Assembly: GCA_031286615.1 (NCBI GenBank)
Contig: JAITUA010000019.1
Coordinates: 1 to 64,000 of the forward strand
DNA: 64,000 nucleotides
Source: Chryseobacterium sp.
GTDB taxonomy: Bacteria > Bacteroidota > Bacteroidia > Flavobacteriales > Weeksellaceae
Direction of reading: 5' to 3'
Below the pieces are notes generated by a model. That model made no database searches. It had not been told where the DNA came from and was given only the letters and a program-made list of their open reading frames with translations. The position numbers and the translations under genes are program-made. This document shows, one piece after another, positions 17,801 to 25,097 of the stretch. Position 1 is the first letter of the stretch. Each line of letters starts with the position of its first letter.

Positions 17801-19694
17801 AGGTCTTGCGAACGGAAGTGTTAAGATCAAAATGGATAAAAGTACACTTCAGCCACTGGTAGATCTTAATATTGATGGAATCAAGATGAACGGCAATGAT
17901 ATGGGAGATATTTCTATTTCTGCTACCAATGGTTTCTCGCTGAACGTTTATGATATTGATGTAAAAGTACATTCTGCAGGTGTTCTTGGGAATAATAGTC
18001 TTAATCTGACAGGAACCGTAAACAACAATACTTCTTCTCCTATCATTGATCTTACTGCAGAAATGCGTGATTTCGACCTGTCATTTACACAGCAGTTTGT
18101 ACAGACTGTTTTCGCAAACCTGAGAGGAAAAGCAACCGGAGATCTTAAAATCAACGGAAAACTCAGCAATCTTGATTATAGCGGTGATATCGCTTTAAAA
18201 GACTTTGGATTAAAACTTTTATTTACCGGAGTAGACTATTCATTTGATGATACTGTAATTCAACTGACCAAAGGATTAGCCATCCTCAACAATATTGAAG
18301 TACATGATGGAAGAACCAATTCCAAAGGAAATATTTCCGGGGCGATCCAGTTTGAGACGCTTTCTTCAATGGGGGTATCTCTTGTAATGAGAGCAGATAA
18401 TCTGTTGATGCTGAATACTACTCAAAAAGATTTTGACCTGTTCTGGGGAAGAGTTTATGGACAGGGAGACCTTTATGTGGATGGACCTGTTTCAGGATTA
18501 AGTATTACAACTCCTAATATGAAGGCACTTAACGGAAGTACCTTTACTTTTAATTCCAGTTCTACATCCAATGTTGAAGAATTCAAGATGCTGAGGTTCC
18601 TGAAAGAAGGGAAAGACGGTCTGATTACGCTGGAAGAAAAGAAGAAAACAGGAGCCAATATGAATATTGATTTCAATCTGGCCGTAGATAAAGGAACTAC
18701 TGTAAACGTACTGGTAGGAGATGATGTAGGAAATATTACCGTAAAAGGTTCTGCAGATCCGTTGAGGTTCCATATGAACAGACAGGGAAATATTGCCATG
18801 AGCGGTACCTATAAAGTAGATAACGGAACATTTGTCTCTAAAGCGATTCTTAATAAGACTTTCCAAATCGAAAGGAACAGTAGTATCAGATGGGATGGTG
18901 ACGCTATGAAGCCGGCACTGGATATTAACGCCAATTATATAAGGATGGTAGCCAATGTTGGGGAGTATCTGAGCATGGGAAAACTACAGCCTATCAGTGT
19001 TCTATTACAGGCTCATATTACTCAATCTTTAGTAGACCCTCAGATTGATCTGAATGTAACGGCTATGGATGTGTCCAGTCAGGTAAGAGAAACGCTGGCA
19101 GCTAAAATGAGTCAGGAAGGAGAGAAAGTACTCCAATTCGGTTCAGTTCTTTTGTTGAGTACCTTTAATGTATCCAATAGTGGTGGAGTAGAAGTAAATG
19201 TAGGTAACGTTGCAGAATCGCAAGGGTATAACATGCTTCTTAAACAGCTGGGATCTGTTCTTAATACAATGAGTAATGAATTTCAGATTGACCTTAATTA
19301 TGTAAAAGGAGACCAGAACTCAACAGTTGGAGACAGAGCCAATGCAGGGGTAAGTGTAGCGGTTTCTCCTAGAGTTAATATTAAGACCGGATTGGGAATC
19401 CCTCTATCGAAAACGGATAATACACAGAATAATTACCTTTCCGGAGAAGGATCTGTAGAATATGACCTTTCTAAAAAGAATGATGGAAGTTTAATCATAC
19501 GAGGATACTCTAAACCTACCAATATTGGTATGGGTATGGTGAGTACAAATGGTTCTGCGAATCAAGCCTATGGAGGAGGAGTTGTGTGGAGTAAAAGCTT
19601 CAATTCTTTGTTTAAAAAGAAGAAAAAAGACAAAAAAACTTCAGGTGCAAAAGGTGAAATAAAAACAGATTCTATAAAATCAAATGGTAAATAA
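14898..19694 (+). CDS. tamB: translocation and assembly module TamB-like protein (DUF490)
   Basis: 1598 residues from the ATG at 14898. Earlier in-frame ATGs lie antisense inside tsaD and are rejected. TamB/AsmA-type proteins form a long hydrophobic beta-groove across the periplasm and serve lipid transport or outer-membrane protein assembly. Seen: a charged helical N-terminal tail (VQKTVGNVEEKVRETVKEAS), one inner-membrane helix (WWAKLLLILFWLGLFVVGGI), then about 1400 residues of repeating beta-strands with the DUF490 signature region near the C-terminus (ILNKTFQIERNSSIRWDGD, QVRETLAAKMSQEGEKVL). It ends in a Lys-rich tail (KKKKKDKK). The N-terminal tail longer than usual is typical of Bacteroidota. 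Confidence 0.88.
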   Translation: MAKLENNNENENKKSVAENLGDQVQKTVGNVEEKVRETVKEASELASDAIHHPVETAEEFGKQAMKDVTSYTWWAKLLLILFWLGLFVVGGILVVINLPVTKQWAADQALQIVNKDFKSGFSTESVDVNYFGDVTIKGLKVKDYKGFDFIKAREFRADSDWISLAVNAISGKSNSLSFNSLTLVNAEVRVITYKGDSISNFVRFTELFDDGKKRDPRKPPFQLNSRVQIIDSKVSIVNENSPGEQGKWLTATQFNLKAPNVKVNGPNVSALINNMSFVTSRWGKSHIVDTFSTELSLTKQFLSLKDLTLNTDHTLLQGDIKFNLHDGSWSDFADRVRWDMNIQQGSQVSGYDISYFVTNWDNIKPFNLSGTMTGPLNKFHLENFLIRNPDVNIATKTMKVDNLLKGHFAIETKDLSADFTYKDLKAMMPSFISKKMKNFADDFGKLKYNGTAKVNPDQIYVENGNLMTGIGQAKISKLTLTGYSTAMPKYSGYLDVKDLNTSVITKNKTVGLISGKFDLNGQSFDVNTMRLTTKSQIASVEIMDKTINNLYLDGLLDHKKYNGLITVNDEQAKATIKGLIDFSTSRVAMDVNADVTYLNMNYFTNKPGSQVVSGQVDGKMAMSFINDLTLDVNANNLNFATATQKYNIPNAKLKTFVEAGGRVIDVDAPGAATGKISGRYSLADLAGMVENGVGKILVGPPPRKLYRGQNFALKFDVQQGLVNYFLPELRLPQGAIVEGEYDGNSNNLILNLDAASLKYMMTKEEEITDADKALAASNPDYKVNDRKNINRDSAMVDSVKVRINTADLNQQLYARINRVVYNKNVIKDFELKGNNENGNTLHLATVFKHGSPDDEINEKLKEYAINVDQSTDAAGDYVFRFEPTEVKFNEVTWAIDTSPELNHSITYRRNTGDFDIRNLRVYSDKSALFIKEAQFKSAKDFYVDADINDFSIEKLLEMQSGGNTMDIKGLANGSVKIKMDKSTLQPLVDLNIDGIKMNGNDMGDISISATNGFSLNVYDIDVKVHSAGVLGNNSLNLTGTVNNNTSSPIIDLTAEMRDFDLSFTQQFVQTVFANLRGKATGDLKINGKLSNLDYSGDIALKDFGLKLLFTGVDYSFDDTVIQLTKGLAILNNIEVHDGRTNSKGNISGAIQFETLSSMGVSLVMRADNLLMLNTTQKDFDLFWGRVYGQGDLYVDGPVSGLSITTPNMKALNGSTFTFNSSSTSNVEEFKMLRFLKEGKDGLITLEEKKKTGANMNIDFNLAVDKGTTVNVLVGDDVGNITVKGSADPLRFHMNRQGNIAMSGTYKVDNGTFVSKAILNKTFQIERNSSIRWDGDAMKPALDINANYIRMVANVGEYLSMGKLQPISVLLQAHITQSLVDPQIDLNVTAMDVSSQVRETLAAKMSQEGEKVLQFGSVLLLSTFNVSNSGGVEVNVGNVAESQGYNMLLKQLGSVLNTMSNEFQIDLNYVKGDQNSTVGDRANAGVSVAVSPRVNIKTGLGIPLSKTDNTQNNYLSGEGSVEYDLSKKNDGSLIIRGYSKPTNIGMGMVSTNGSANQAYGGGVVWSKSFNSLFKKKKKDKKTSGAKGEIKTDSIKSNGK

Positions 19695-19776
19695 TCAGAA
19701 TATTTTAATGATTTTTATCATCTGTGTTAATTATTGTTAATATTTGATATATATTTTTTAGTTAAATTATTTTTCG

Positions 19777-19784
19777 TAAATTTG
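19777..19784 (+). promoter_or_regulatory. Bacteroidota -7 element for the Lrp/AsnC gene
   Basis: TAAATTTG, 45 bases before the ATG, in an AT-rich stretch. Confidence 0.55.
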
Positions 19785-19828
19785 CAAAAAATACATAGAT
19801 TTTTTAAAGAAATTGTAATTTAACTAAT

Positions 19829-20299
19829 ATGAACTATCAACTGGACGAAATAGACAAGAAAATTCTTGATTTCTTAGTAGAAAACACAAGAATGCCTTTT
19901 ACTGAAATTGCAAAGCAGATGGATGTTTCTGCTGGAACAATTCACGTAAGAGTGAAAAAGATGGAAGATGCAGGTATTATTTTGGGATCATCTCTTAATA
20001 TCGATTATGGTAAGCTGGACTATCACTTTACAGCTTTCATAGGGATCCTTTTGACAAAATCAAACCGTACTCAGGAAGTATTGAAAGAATTGTCAACTTT
20101 ACCTAACGTCATTGAAGCTAGCGTTATTTCCGGAAAATATAATATTTTCTGTAAAGTAAGAGCTAAGAACACGGATGATGCTAAAAGAATTATTTATCAG
20201 ATAGATGACATTCAGGACGTAATGAGAACTGAAAGTATGATCTCTATGGAAGAATTCTTAAGTGACAAAAATAGATTGATCAACGCTATCTCTATATAA
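19829..20299 (+). CDS. Lrp/AsnC family transcriptional regulator
   Basis: 156 residues, the standard length. An N-terminal winged helix-turn-helix (LDEIDKKILDFLVENTRMPF, then EIAKQMDVSAGTIHVRVKKM) is followed by the C-terminal RAM ligand-binding and oligomerisation domain (FTAFIGILLT..., VIEASVISGKYNIFCKVRAK). Such proteins bind amino acids and control amino-acid metabolism or act globally as octamers. It has its own promoter and terminator, so it is monocistronic. The regulated genes cannot be told from position; tamB lies upstream on the same strand. Confidence 0.92.
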   Translation: MNYQLDEIDKKILDFLVENTRMPFTEIAKQMDVSAGTIHVRVKKMEDAGIILGSSLNIDYGKLDYHFTAFIGILLTKSNRTQEVLKELSTLPNVIEASVISGKYNIFCKVRAKNTDDAKRIIYQIDDIQDVMRTESMISMEEFLSDKNRLINAISI

Positions 20300-20324
20300 G
20301 TCAAATTTTAAACGAATAATTATA

Positions 20325-20362
20325 AAAGAACTTATGAAATTTCTCATAAGTTCTTTATTTTT
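20325..20362 (+). terminator. terminator after the Lrp/AsnC gene, overlapping the next promoter
   Basis: GAACTTATGA and TCATAAGTTC form a perfect 10-bp stem followed by TTTATTTTT. The T run is at the same time part of the -7 element of the following gene. Confidence 0.75.
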
Positions 20363-20363
20363 G
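20356..20363 (+). promoter_or_regulatory. -7 element placed for leaderless transcription
   Basis: TATTTTTG ends only five bases before the ATG at 20369, so transcription should begin at or next to the start codon. recR at 59060 shows the same arrangement. Confidence 0.5.
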
Positions 20364-20368
20364 TAGGT

Positions 20369-20746
20369 ATGGAAGAATACAGTTATTTTGACGAAGATCC
20401 GAAAAAAGGATGGGGATTTGTACTGGCATTTGCAGCCTTAATGTTGTTTACCATAATGGGCCTTGGAATAGATGTGGATGAATATTTGCAGCATGAATAT
20501 CTGGAGATCCCAAGATGGTATTTCTATGTTATTTTTTCAATTGATGTATTGATGATGATTGGGCTGGTACTGATGTTCTTCTACAGAAAAATAGGAATCT
20601 TTATGTTTCCGGCTTTATTGGTGATGCACTTCTTTATGCACAATTATTATCTGTCTACATTCTTGTACACAGATGTTACCAATCTTTTTCTGTTTACAGG
20701 ATTCGGAATGCTTGCCATTATCCCGAAATGGAAATTTTTCAAATAG
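20369..20746 (+). CDS. small four-helix integral membrane protein
   Basis: 125 residues. Four hydrophobic helices are visible (GFVLAFAALMLFTIMGLG; WYFYVIFSIDVLMMIGLVLM; IGIFMFPALLVMHFFMHNYY; NLFLFTGFGMLAIIP), with an acidic N-terminal tail (MEEYSYFDEDPKKGW). The topology resembles other small DUF membrane proteins of Bacteroidota, but I cannot name the family. The -7 element sits five bases before the ATG, so the message is probably leaderless. It ends in a terminator shared with the RiPP operon. Confidence 0.75.
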   Translation: MEEYSYFDEDPKKGWGFVLAFAALMLFTIMGLGIDVDEYLQHEYLEIPRWYFYVIFSIDVLMMIGLVLMFFYRKIGIFMFPALLVMHFFMHNYYLSTFLYTDVTNLFLFTGFGMLAIIPKWKFFK

Positions 20747-20776
20747 TAGAATATAATCACTTATAATAAAAAAATA

Positions 20777-20807
20777 AACGGCTTTTAAATTCAATTTAAA
20801 AGCCGTT
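20777..20807. terminator. bidirectional terminator
   Basis: AACGGCTTTTAAATT and AATTTAAAAGCCGTT pair almost completely, with A-rich flank upstream. It lies between the membrane protein (plus) and gwsS (minus). Confidence 0.8.
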
Positions 20808-20832
20808 CCCGGATATAAAGGGGATGAGAACA

Positions 20833-21903
20833 CTATATGAATTCTAATGAATGAAAAATTTTTTGCTTCAAAGGATTTTTGGTCCAGTCTTCCCAGACTC
20901 CCGTATAGGGATTATAACCACATTTCAGAGGTTTTGATATATTGATGCCTTTTTTGCTTTTTTCTGCATTTTCGGTATATGCTCTGCAGTCTGTGCAGAC
21001 ATAACGGAACTCACAATCCTTACAGATTTCTATATTGTCTTTCGTCAGATTCCAATATTTTTTGAAATCAGGCTGGATTATTGCTTCTTCAAGGCTTTGA
21101 TTATGGATGCTTCCAAAGCTTTCAACCATCAATGGACAGTTTTTAATAGTGCCGTTTCGGTCAATACCTATCTTTTTATACAAACAGGAATTATGGTTCA
21201 TTGCTTCCAGTACTTTGGGAAGGTTGGTGTTGAAATATTTCAGTTCCACTTTTCCGCAGGCAGATATTTTCAGGTCATCTTTCAGAAAATTCAGCGAGAA
21301 CCGATATTCATCTTTAGCTTTGAAAGGAGGTTTTGAACAATTGTATAAAATGAGCCTGTATATTCTGACTGTATTTTTGTGAAGAGCCTGTATAAAAGAT
21401 AGGTTGATTTCCTGATGAAACGGGGAAAAAATTTCTATTCCTGACAGTACCGAGGTTTTAAAAGTATCATCAATTTCTATGAATTCATTTATTGTTAAAG
21501 GTTTTAAACTGTAAATAACCAAATGTTTAATGCCAAGATTTTCTATAGAAGGTTTTATTTTTTGCAGCAGCTCAATATCTTCCATTTCGATAAAGAGATT
21601 TGTTATAGCACTGGGCTCATGATATTCATAAGAAAGAGGAGGAAAGTTCCTGTCCCAATCATTTTCTGTGATAAATCCATATTCCTTTTCCAGTAGGAGA
21701 TTAATGTATTCCTGAACAATTGGTCTGGATTCTTCATCATAATCTTTTAGTAGATCTTCAAGAGAATGATTTTTCATTACTTCTATAATCTCATACAATT
21801 CCAGAGGATATAATTCAGATACATTCCTCTGTAGATCCGAAATGAGAATTCTGCTGGCTCCTTTGGTAATAAGGATTGTTGAGAACAGATTAAAATATTT
21901 CAT
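20833..21903 (-). CDS. gwsS: grasp-with-spasm system SPASM-domain peptide maturase
   Basis: 356 residues. The C-terminal third carries a SPASM iron-sulfur domain: HNSCLYKKIGIDRNGTIKNC, then ICKDCEFRYVCTDCRAY and a last Cys in LKCGYNP. The N-terminal part (ILITKGASRILISDLQRNV) has no CxxxCxxC radical SAM motif, in line with the grasp-with-spasm family, whose SPASM protein lacks that cluster site. It works with the ATP-grasp enzyme GwsG on a short double-glycine precursor. It is the last gene of the operon, 41 bases after the second DUF6624 gene. The exact chemical step is not settled by sequence. Confidence 0.88.
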   Translation of the reverse strand: MKYFNLFSTILITKGASRILISDLQRNVSELYPLELYEIIEVMKNHSLEDLLKDYDEESRPIVQEYINLLLEKEYGFITENDWDRNFPPLSYEYHEPSAITNLFIEMEDIELLQKIKPSIENLGIKHLVIYSLKPLTINEFIEIDDTFKTSVLSGIEIFSPFHQEINLSFIQALHKNTVRIYRLILYNCSKPPFKAKDEYRFSLNFLKDDLKISACGKVELKYFNTNLPKVLEAMNHNSCLYKKIGIDRNGTIKNCPLMVESFGSIHNQSLEEAIIQPDFKKYWNLTKDNIEICKDCEFRYVCTDCRAYTENAEKSKKGINISKPLKCGYNPYTGVWEDWTKNPLKQKIFHSLEFI

Positions 21904-21944
21904 AGGCTATGTGAAGTTGTGGAAGATGATCGAAATTATTAATA

Positions 21945-22865
21945 TCATTTTTTCTTTGAATTATTCTTTAAAAATTCTTTTGTTATTTTTCTCCTAGCTT
22001 TGAGGCTTTGTAGGCCGATAAGTTTTCTATTGTAATTAATATTCACAGAATCTTTTATAATTTCTTCATCAGTACTTTTTACACCATATACAGGTTTTAA
22101 ATGATTAACCTGAACATGTCTTTCTACCATTTCTACATAATCTCTAGGTGGTAGGTCACCAGATTTTACATAGTTCAATAGTTTAGTTTTGAAATACTCA
22201 TAGTCTTCTATTTGTGCCATATGATTTAAATAAATCAGCATTGGCATAAAAATACCATCATCTGTTTCAAGTCCTATTTTTTGCATTGATGGGTAGCCAT
22301 ACTTTGCTAATGTCCACTTTAGCAATGCAGCATTTTTTCTAAAATTATTTAATGATTGTTGACCAGTTATTGAATCCTTTGCCTGATCTCTGATAAATGC
22401 GATCCTAAAAGAATCAATAAGTTGCTTGTTTAACGAATTTTTCCATTCTACTACTTTCTGTTCTACTGTAATACTATCAATGCCGTGTTTTTTATATAGT
22501 TTAAAAAAATCTGTATCTTCTCGTTTGAACTTCCAATATGGAGCAACTAAGGGTATTAGCTTATATAAGCTTTTTTTTCCTCCAAAATTTTTATTGTATT
22601 TATCTGAAAACTTTATATAGTTTTCGTATTCTTCCATTCTTTCATCATTTCGAGGGTCAAAATTTCGGAATACTCTTTTAAATTTTTTTATAGCAGTAAG
22701 AGTATCATTCTTCATTCTGTAGATACTATCAATTTCATTTATCTTATTGTAATATAAAATATAGTTTCGATTTTTGCAGGCACAAAGAAATAGACAAAGA
22801 ATCAAGAAAACTATATAAGTTAAATTAATGTTTCTATTTTGAGTTTTTATATTAGAATACCTCAT
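21945..22865 (-). CDS. DUF6624 lipoprotein, second copy, in the RiPP operon
   Basis: 306 residues from the ATG at 22865, which overlaps the preceding 59-codon gene by ATGA. An in-frame upstream start at 22922 is rejected for that reason. N-terminal helix then a lipobox-like FLCAC, so it is probably lipid-anchored. The body matches DUF6624: LLKWTLAKYGYPSMQKIG, LIYLNHMAQ, VERHVQ with KPVYG. It is a clear paralogue of the protein at 23940 (both have NEIDSIYR/NEIDSLYR, NFGGKKSLYKLIPL, GDLPPRDY/GDCIPKDY). Its role in peptide export, processing or immunity is unknown. Confidence 0.8.
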   Translation of the reverse strand: MRYSNIKTQNRNINLTYIVFLILCLFLCACKNRNYILYYNKINEIDSIYRMKNDTLTAIKKFKRVFRNFDPRNDERMEEYENYIKFSDKYNKNFGGKKSLYKLIPLVAPYWKFKREDTDFFKLYKKHGIDSITVEQKVVEWKNSLNKQLIDSFRIAFIRDQAKDSITGQQSLNNFRKNAALLKWTLAKYGYPSMQKIGLETDDGIFMPMLIYLNHMAQIEDYEYFKTKLLNYVKSGDLPPRDYVEMVERHVQVNHLKPVYGVKSTDEEIIKDSVNINYNRKLIGLQSLKARRKITKEFLKNNSKKK

Positions 22866-23041
22866 AACAAACGGTTTAATGATTTCATAGGTTTTTCTCT
22901 TATATAGTAGTTGGTTTGGCACTTTTCACAGTTTAAAACATAAATAATATCGTTTGGCTTTTTAAGCTTTTGGTTATTGAAGGGTTCAACATGTTTGAAA
23001 GTAAGAGGCAGTTTGTTTTTTTCTTTGACTTTAATTTTCAT
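22862..23041 (-). CDS. 59-residue CxxC protein coupled to gwsG
   Basis: Translated directly from the minus strand: begins MKIKVKEKNKLPLTFKHVEP, continues through NCEKCQTNYYIREKP, ends SLNRLL. Its ATG overlaps the gwsG stop (ATGA) and its TGA overlaps the ATG of the second DUF6624 gene (ATGA), so it is held in frame by two coupled junctions. No signal peptide. Lys-rich N-terminus, one CxxC. Candidates are a small zinc-binding partner of the ATP-grasp enzyme, or a second substrate; it has no GG leader. Annotation pipelines with a length cut-off would miss it. Confidence 0.7.
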   Translation of the reverse strand: MKIKVKEKNKLPLTFKHVEPFNNQKLKKPNDIIYVLNCEKCQTNYYIREKPMKSLNRLL

Positions 23042-23943
23042 AGGTAATCAGCAATTTCTTTGTCTAAAAAATAATTACAGGTATAAGATAATCCCATAAA
23101 CTGTCCAATTGTATTGACTTCTAAAAAATAAAATTTTCTATCTTTTCCTTTGATAAAATCCAGTGATCCGCAATTAAGGTCTAATGACTGCATAAGAATG
23201 TGGATTTTCTCTTCAATATCCGAGGGAAGGTTGTATGGGATATTTCGATTTGGATTTTTCAGATTGTATTTTCTGAAGTCCGTTTTTGTTTGTTCATCAT
23301 TCTGAGAAAAAATAGCCATTGAATAGCATTTTCCATTAAGATAAAATGTTCTGATTTCAAATTCTTTATCAATTTTCCGCTGAAAGAAGGTAGTGAAGAA
23401 CCTTGTTTTTTCTTTTATTTGTACAGTTGAAGTATACATAATACCATTTAAATTCGTATCAATATCATCCAATATAGGATTGCCTCCTATTGTTTTTACA
23501 ATAGTTGTATTCAAAGAAACCTGATCTGTGTTATCAGCCAAAAAATATTCCGGAACCTCTAACCCTAATTTTATGGCTTTTTCCAATACCAATAATTTAT
23601 TAACATCACTGTTACTCTCTTTATTGATATGTTTCTTGGATTCAAGCTTTGTTCTTACATAATCTTCCAGCCAGTGCTGTATTTCGTTCATATGGGCATT
23701 CACAGAAGGATTGTCATACTGCAGGCGTTTGATATTTAATCTGCCTCTTCTGTACCATACACTGGTAATTTCATCTAGAAAAAAAATGTTTCTTTTACTT
23801 TGTAAAAATATCTTTTTGTTTTCCGTTTTTATTTCAAAAACTTCATCCTCATGTATACGGATAAATTTCTTTTTCTCTTGAAGGAGCCATTTTACAATTT
23901 TATTAGTGGTTCTTTCGTTGTTATTGGAAATAATAAGGATCAT
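23038..23943 (-). CDS. gwsG: grasp-with-spasm system ATP-grasp peptide maturase
   Basis: 301 residues. ATP-grasp ligase related to graspetide (microviridin-type) maturases, which join acidic side chains of the precursor to Ser/Thr/Lys through ester or amide bonds. Seen: the pre-ATP-grasp N-terminus with VWYRRGRLNIKRLQYDNPSV, the substrate-binding middle ending FFQRKIDKEFEIRTFYLNGK, and the C-terminal ATP and Mg motif CGSLDFIKGKD with YFLEVNTIGQF. Its start overlaps the previous DUF6624 stop by ATGA, and its stop overlaps the next small gene the same way. Confidence 0.9.
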   Translation of the reverse strand: MILIISNNNERTTNKIVKWLLQEKKKFIRIHEDEVFEIKTENKKIFLQSKRNIFFLDEITSVWYRRGRLNIKRLQYDNPSVNAHMNEIQHWLEDYVRTKLESKKHINKESNSDVNKLLVLEKAIKLGLEVPEYFLADNTDQVSLNTTIVKTIGGNPILDDIDTNLNGIMYTSTVQIKEKTRFFTTFFQRKIDKEFEIRTFYLNGKCYSMAIFSQNDEQTKTDFRKYNLKNPNRNIPYNLPSDIEEKIHILMQSLDLNCGSLDFIKGKDRKFYFLEVNTIGQFMGLSYTCNYFLDKEIADYL

Positions 23944-24815
23944 TTTTTTAAGTAATCTTTTGTGATTTTAGAAGAATGTTGAATGCTGGGTATACCTATT
24001 TTTTTTCTTTCCTTATTGGCTTTTATTGTATCAACAACAGCATCATAGCTTAGGTACAAACCATATAAAGTTCCTTCTTTACTGATTTGCAGATTGTGCC
24101 GGTCTACCATATTAGCGTAGTCTTTTGGTATACAGTCTCCGGATTTTACATATTCCAGCATTTTTGCTTTGAAATAAGGGTATTCTTTTGAGTTAGCCAT
24201 ATGACTGAACAAAGGATGCATTGGCATAAATACACCGCCATTTCCTATGAGTCCGATTTTTTGTACCGAAGGATAACCATAGTTTTCAAAGGTCCATTTC
24301 AACAGTTGTGCATTTTTCCTGTCATTTTTTTCCATGAGCTGAAAGTTTCTTCTACCTTCAGCCTGATCACGTGTGAAAGCAATACTGAAAGAATCTACCA
24401 GCCTCTTATTTAAACCTTTTTTCCAGTCTGCAATTCTCTGTTTTACCTCGGTGCTATCTATGCCGTACTTTTGAAACAACCCGAAATAACTTCCATACGA
24501 CCCTTCGTAAGGAGCAATCAAAGGGATAAGCTTGTAAAGACTTTTCTTCCCTCCAAAATTTTTGTGATGTTGACCTGCAAGCTTTATGTAATTTTCATAT
24601 TCTTTAATGCGATCCTGGTTTTTGGGGTTGTACTTTCGGAACAGCTTTCGGTATTGCTTTACAGCTTTCTCTGGTTGGTTAGCAATCCGGTAAAGGCTGT
24701 CAATTTCATTCACTCTATTATAATAAACGATATAATCATTGCTTTTGCAGGAAAGAACAATAAAAATAATGGTTGATAGGTATCCTATGTATACCATGAT
24801 TGAATTTCGTTTCAT
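23940..24815 (-). CDS. DUF6624 lipoprotein, first copy, in the RiPP operon
   Basis: 291 residues. The N-terminal helix ends in a lipobox (IIFIVLSC), predicting lipid attachment at that Cys. The body shows the DUF6624 pattern LLKWTFENYGYPSVQKIG, PLFSHMAN, MVDRHNLQ with GTLYG. It sits between the precursor gene and gwsG and is translationally coupled to gwsG by ATGA. A paralogue follows two genes later. A lipoprotein between precursor and maturase suggests an envelope role such as export, tethering or immunity; this is inference. Confidence 0.8.
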   Translation of the reverse strand: MKRNSIMVYIGYLSTIIFIVLSCKSNDYIVYYNRVNEIDSLYRIANQPEKAVKQYRKLFRKYNPKNQDRIKEYENYIKLAGQHHKNFGGKKSLYKLIPLIAPYEGSYGSYFGLFQKYGIDSTEVKQRIADWKKGLNKRLVDSFSIAFTRDQAEGRRNFQLMEKNDRKNAQLLKWTFENYGYPSVQKIGLIGNGGVFMPMHPLFSHMANSKEYPYFKAKMLEYVKSGDCIPKDYANMVDRHNLQISKEGTLYGLYLSYDAVVDTIKANKERKKIGIPSIQHSSKITKDYLKK

Positions 24816-24860
24816 TAGGTAATCTGTATTTATAAGATTTACGATGCTGTTATTTGTAAA

Positions 24861-24882
24861 GGGGAGGAATTATTTCCTCCCC
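24861..24882 (-). terminator. leaky terminator or attenuator between precursor and maturation genes
   Basis: GGGGAGGAA and TTCCTCCCC form a 9-bp GC-rich stem with a 4-base loop, but no full T run follows on the minus strand. It would allow much precursor message and a little read-through into the downstream genes. Confidence 0.55.
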
Positions 24883-24934
24883 TACACAAAACAACTTTAT
24901 TCCTCTTAGCAGACGTATAAAGTTGTTTTGTGTA
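24883..24934 (-). promoter_or_regulatory. perfect 18-bp hairpin enclosing the precursor stop codon
   Basis: Bases 24883-24900 and 24917-24934 are exact inverted repeats. The 16-base loop holds the last codons and the TAA of the precursor. One arm encodes the C-terminal end of the core peptide. It may stabilise the precursor mRNA end or limit read-through. Confidence 0.65.
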
Positions 24935-25097
24935 CATGATCAATCCATGTCTCTTTATCATAGCAGTCTCCGCTATTTGTGGGAACATAGTTGATCGCAG
25001 AGGAATCCATTAAACCACCTTTAATTGATTTTAAATCATTTAATTTTTTGTTTTCCAAAGAAGAGAACCCTCTCTTCATACCTGATAATTTTTTCAT
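24906..25097 (-). CDS. grasp-with-spasm precursor peptide (double-glycine leader)
   Basis: 63 residues. The leader (residues 1-28) has FSSLENKKLNDLKSIKGG, with the GG cleavage site at 27-28. The 35-residue core begins LMDSSAINYVPTNSG and holds several ester or amide crosslink candidates (S32, S33, T40, T50, T58, T59 with D31, D44, D47, E49, D53), plus Cys at 45 and at the C-terminus (63). It is first in the operon with its own hairpin, then the modifying enzymes. No C39 peptidase-exporter is in the window, so leader removal must be done elsewhere. Confidence 0.85.
   Translation of the reverse strand: MKKLSGMKRGFSSLENKKLNDLKSIKGGLMDSSAINYVPTNSGDCYDKETWIDHVHKTTLYVC

Noticed and set aside
17424-17972. 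182-codon minus-strand reading frame inside tamB
   Set aside because: It is a mirror of tamB codon usage; low-complexity Ile/Phe-rich translation.
20833-21903. Radical SAM enzyme
   Set aside because: Only the C-terminal SPASM cysteines are present; no CxxxCxxC motif is seen in the N-terminal part.
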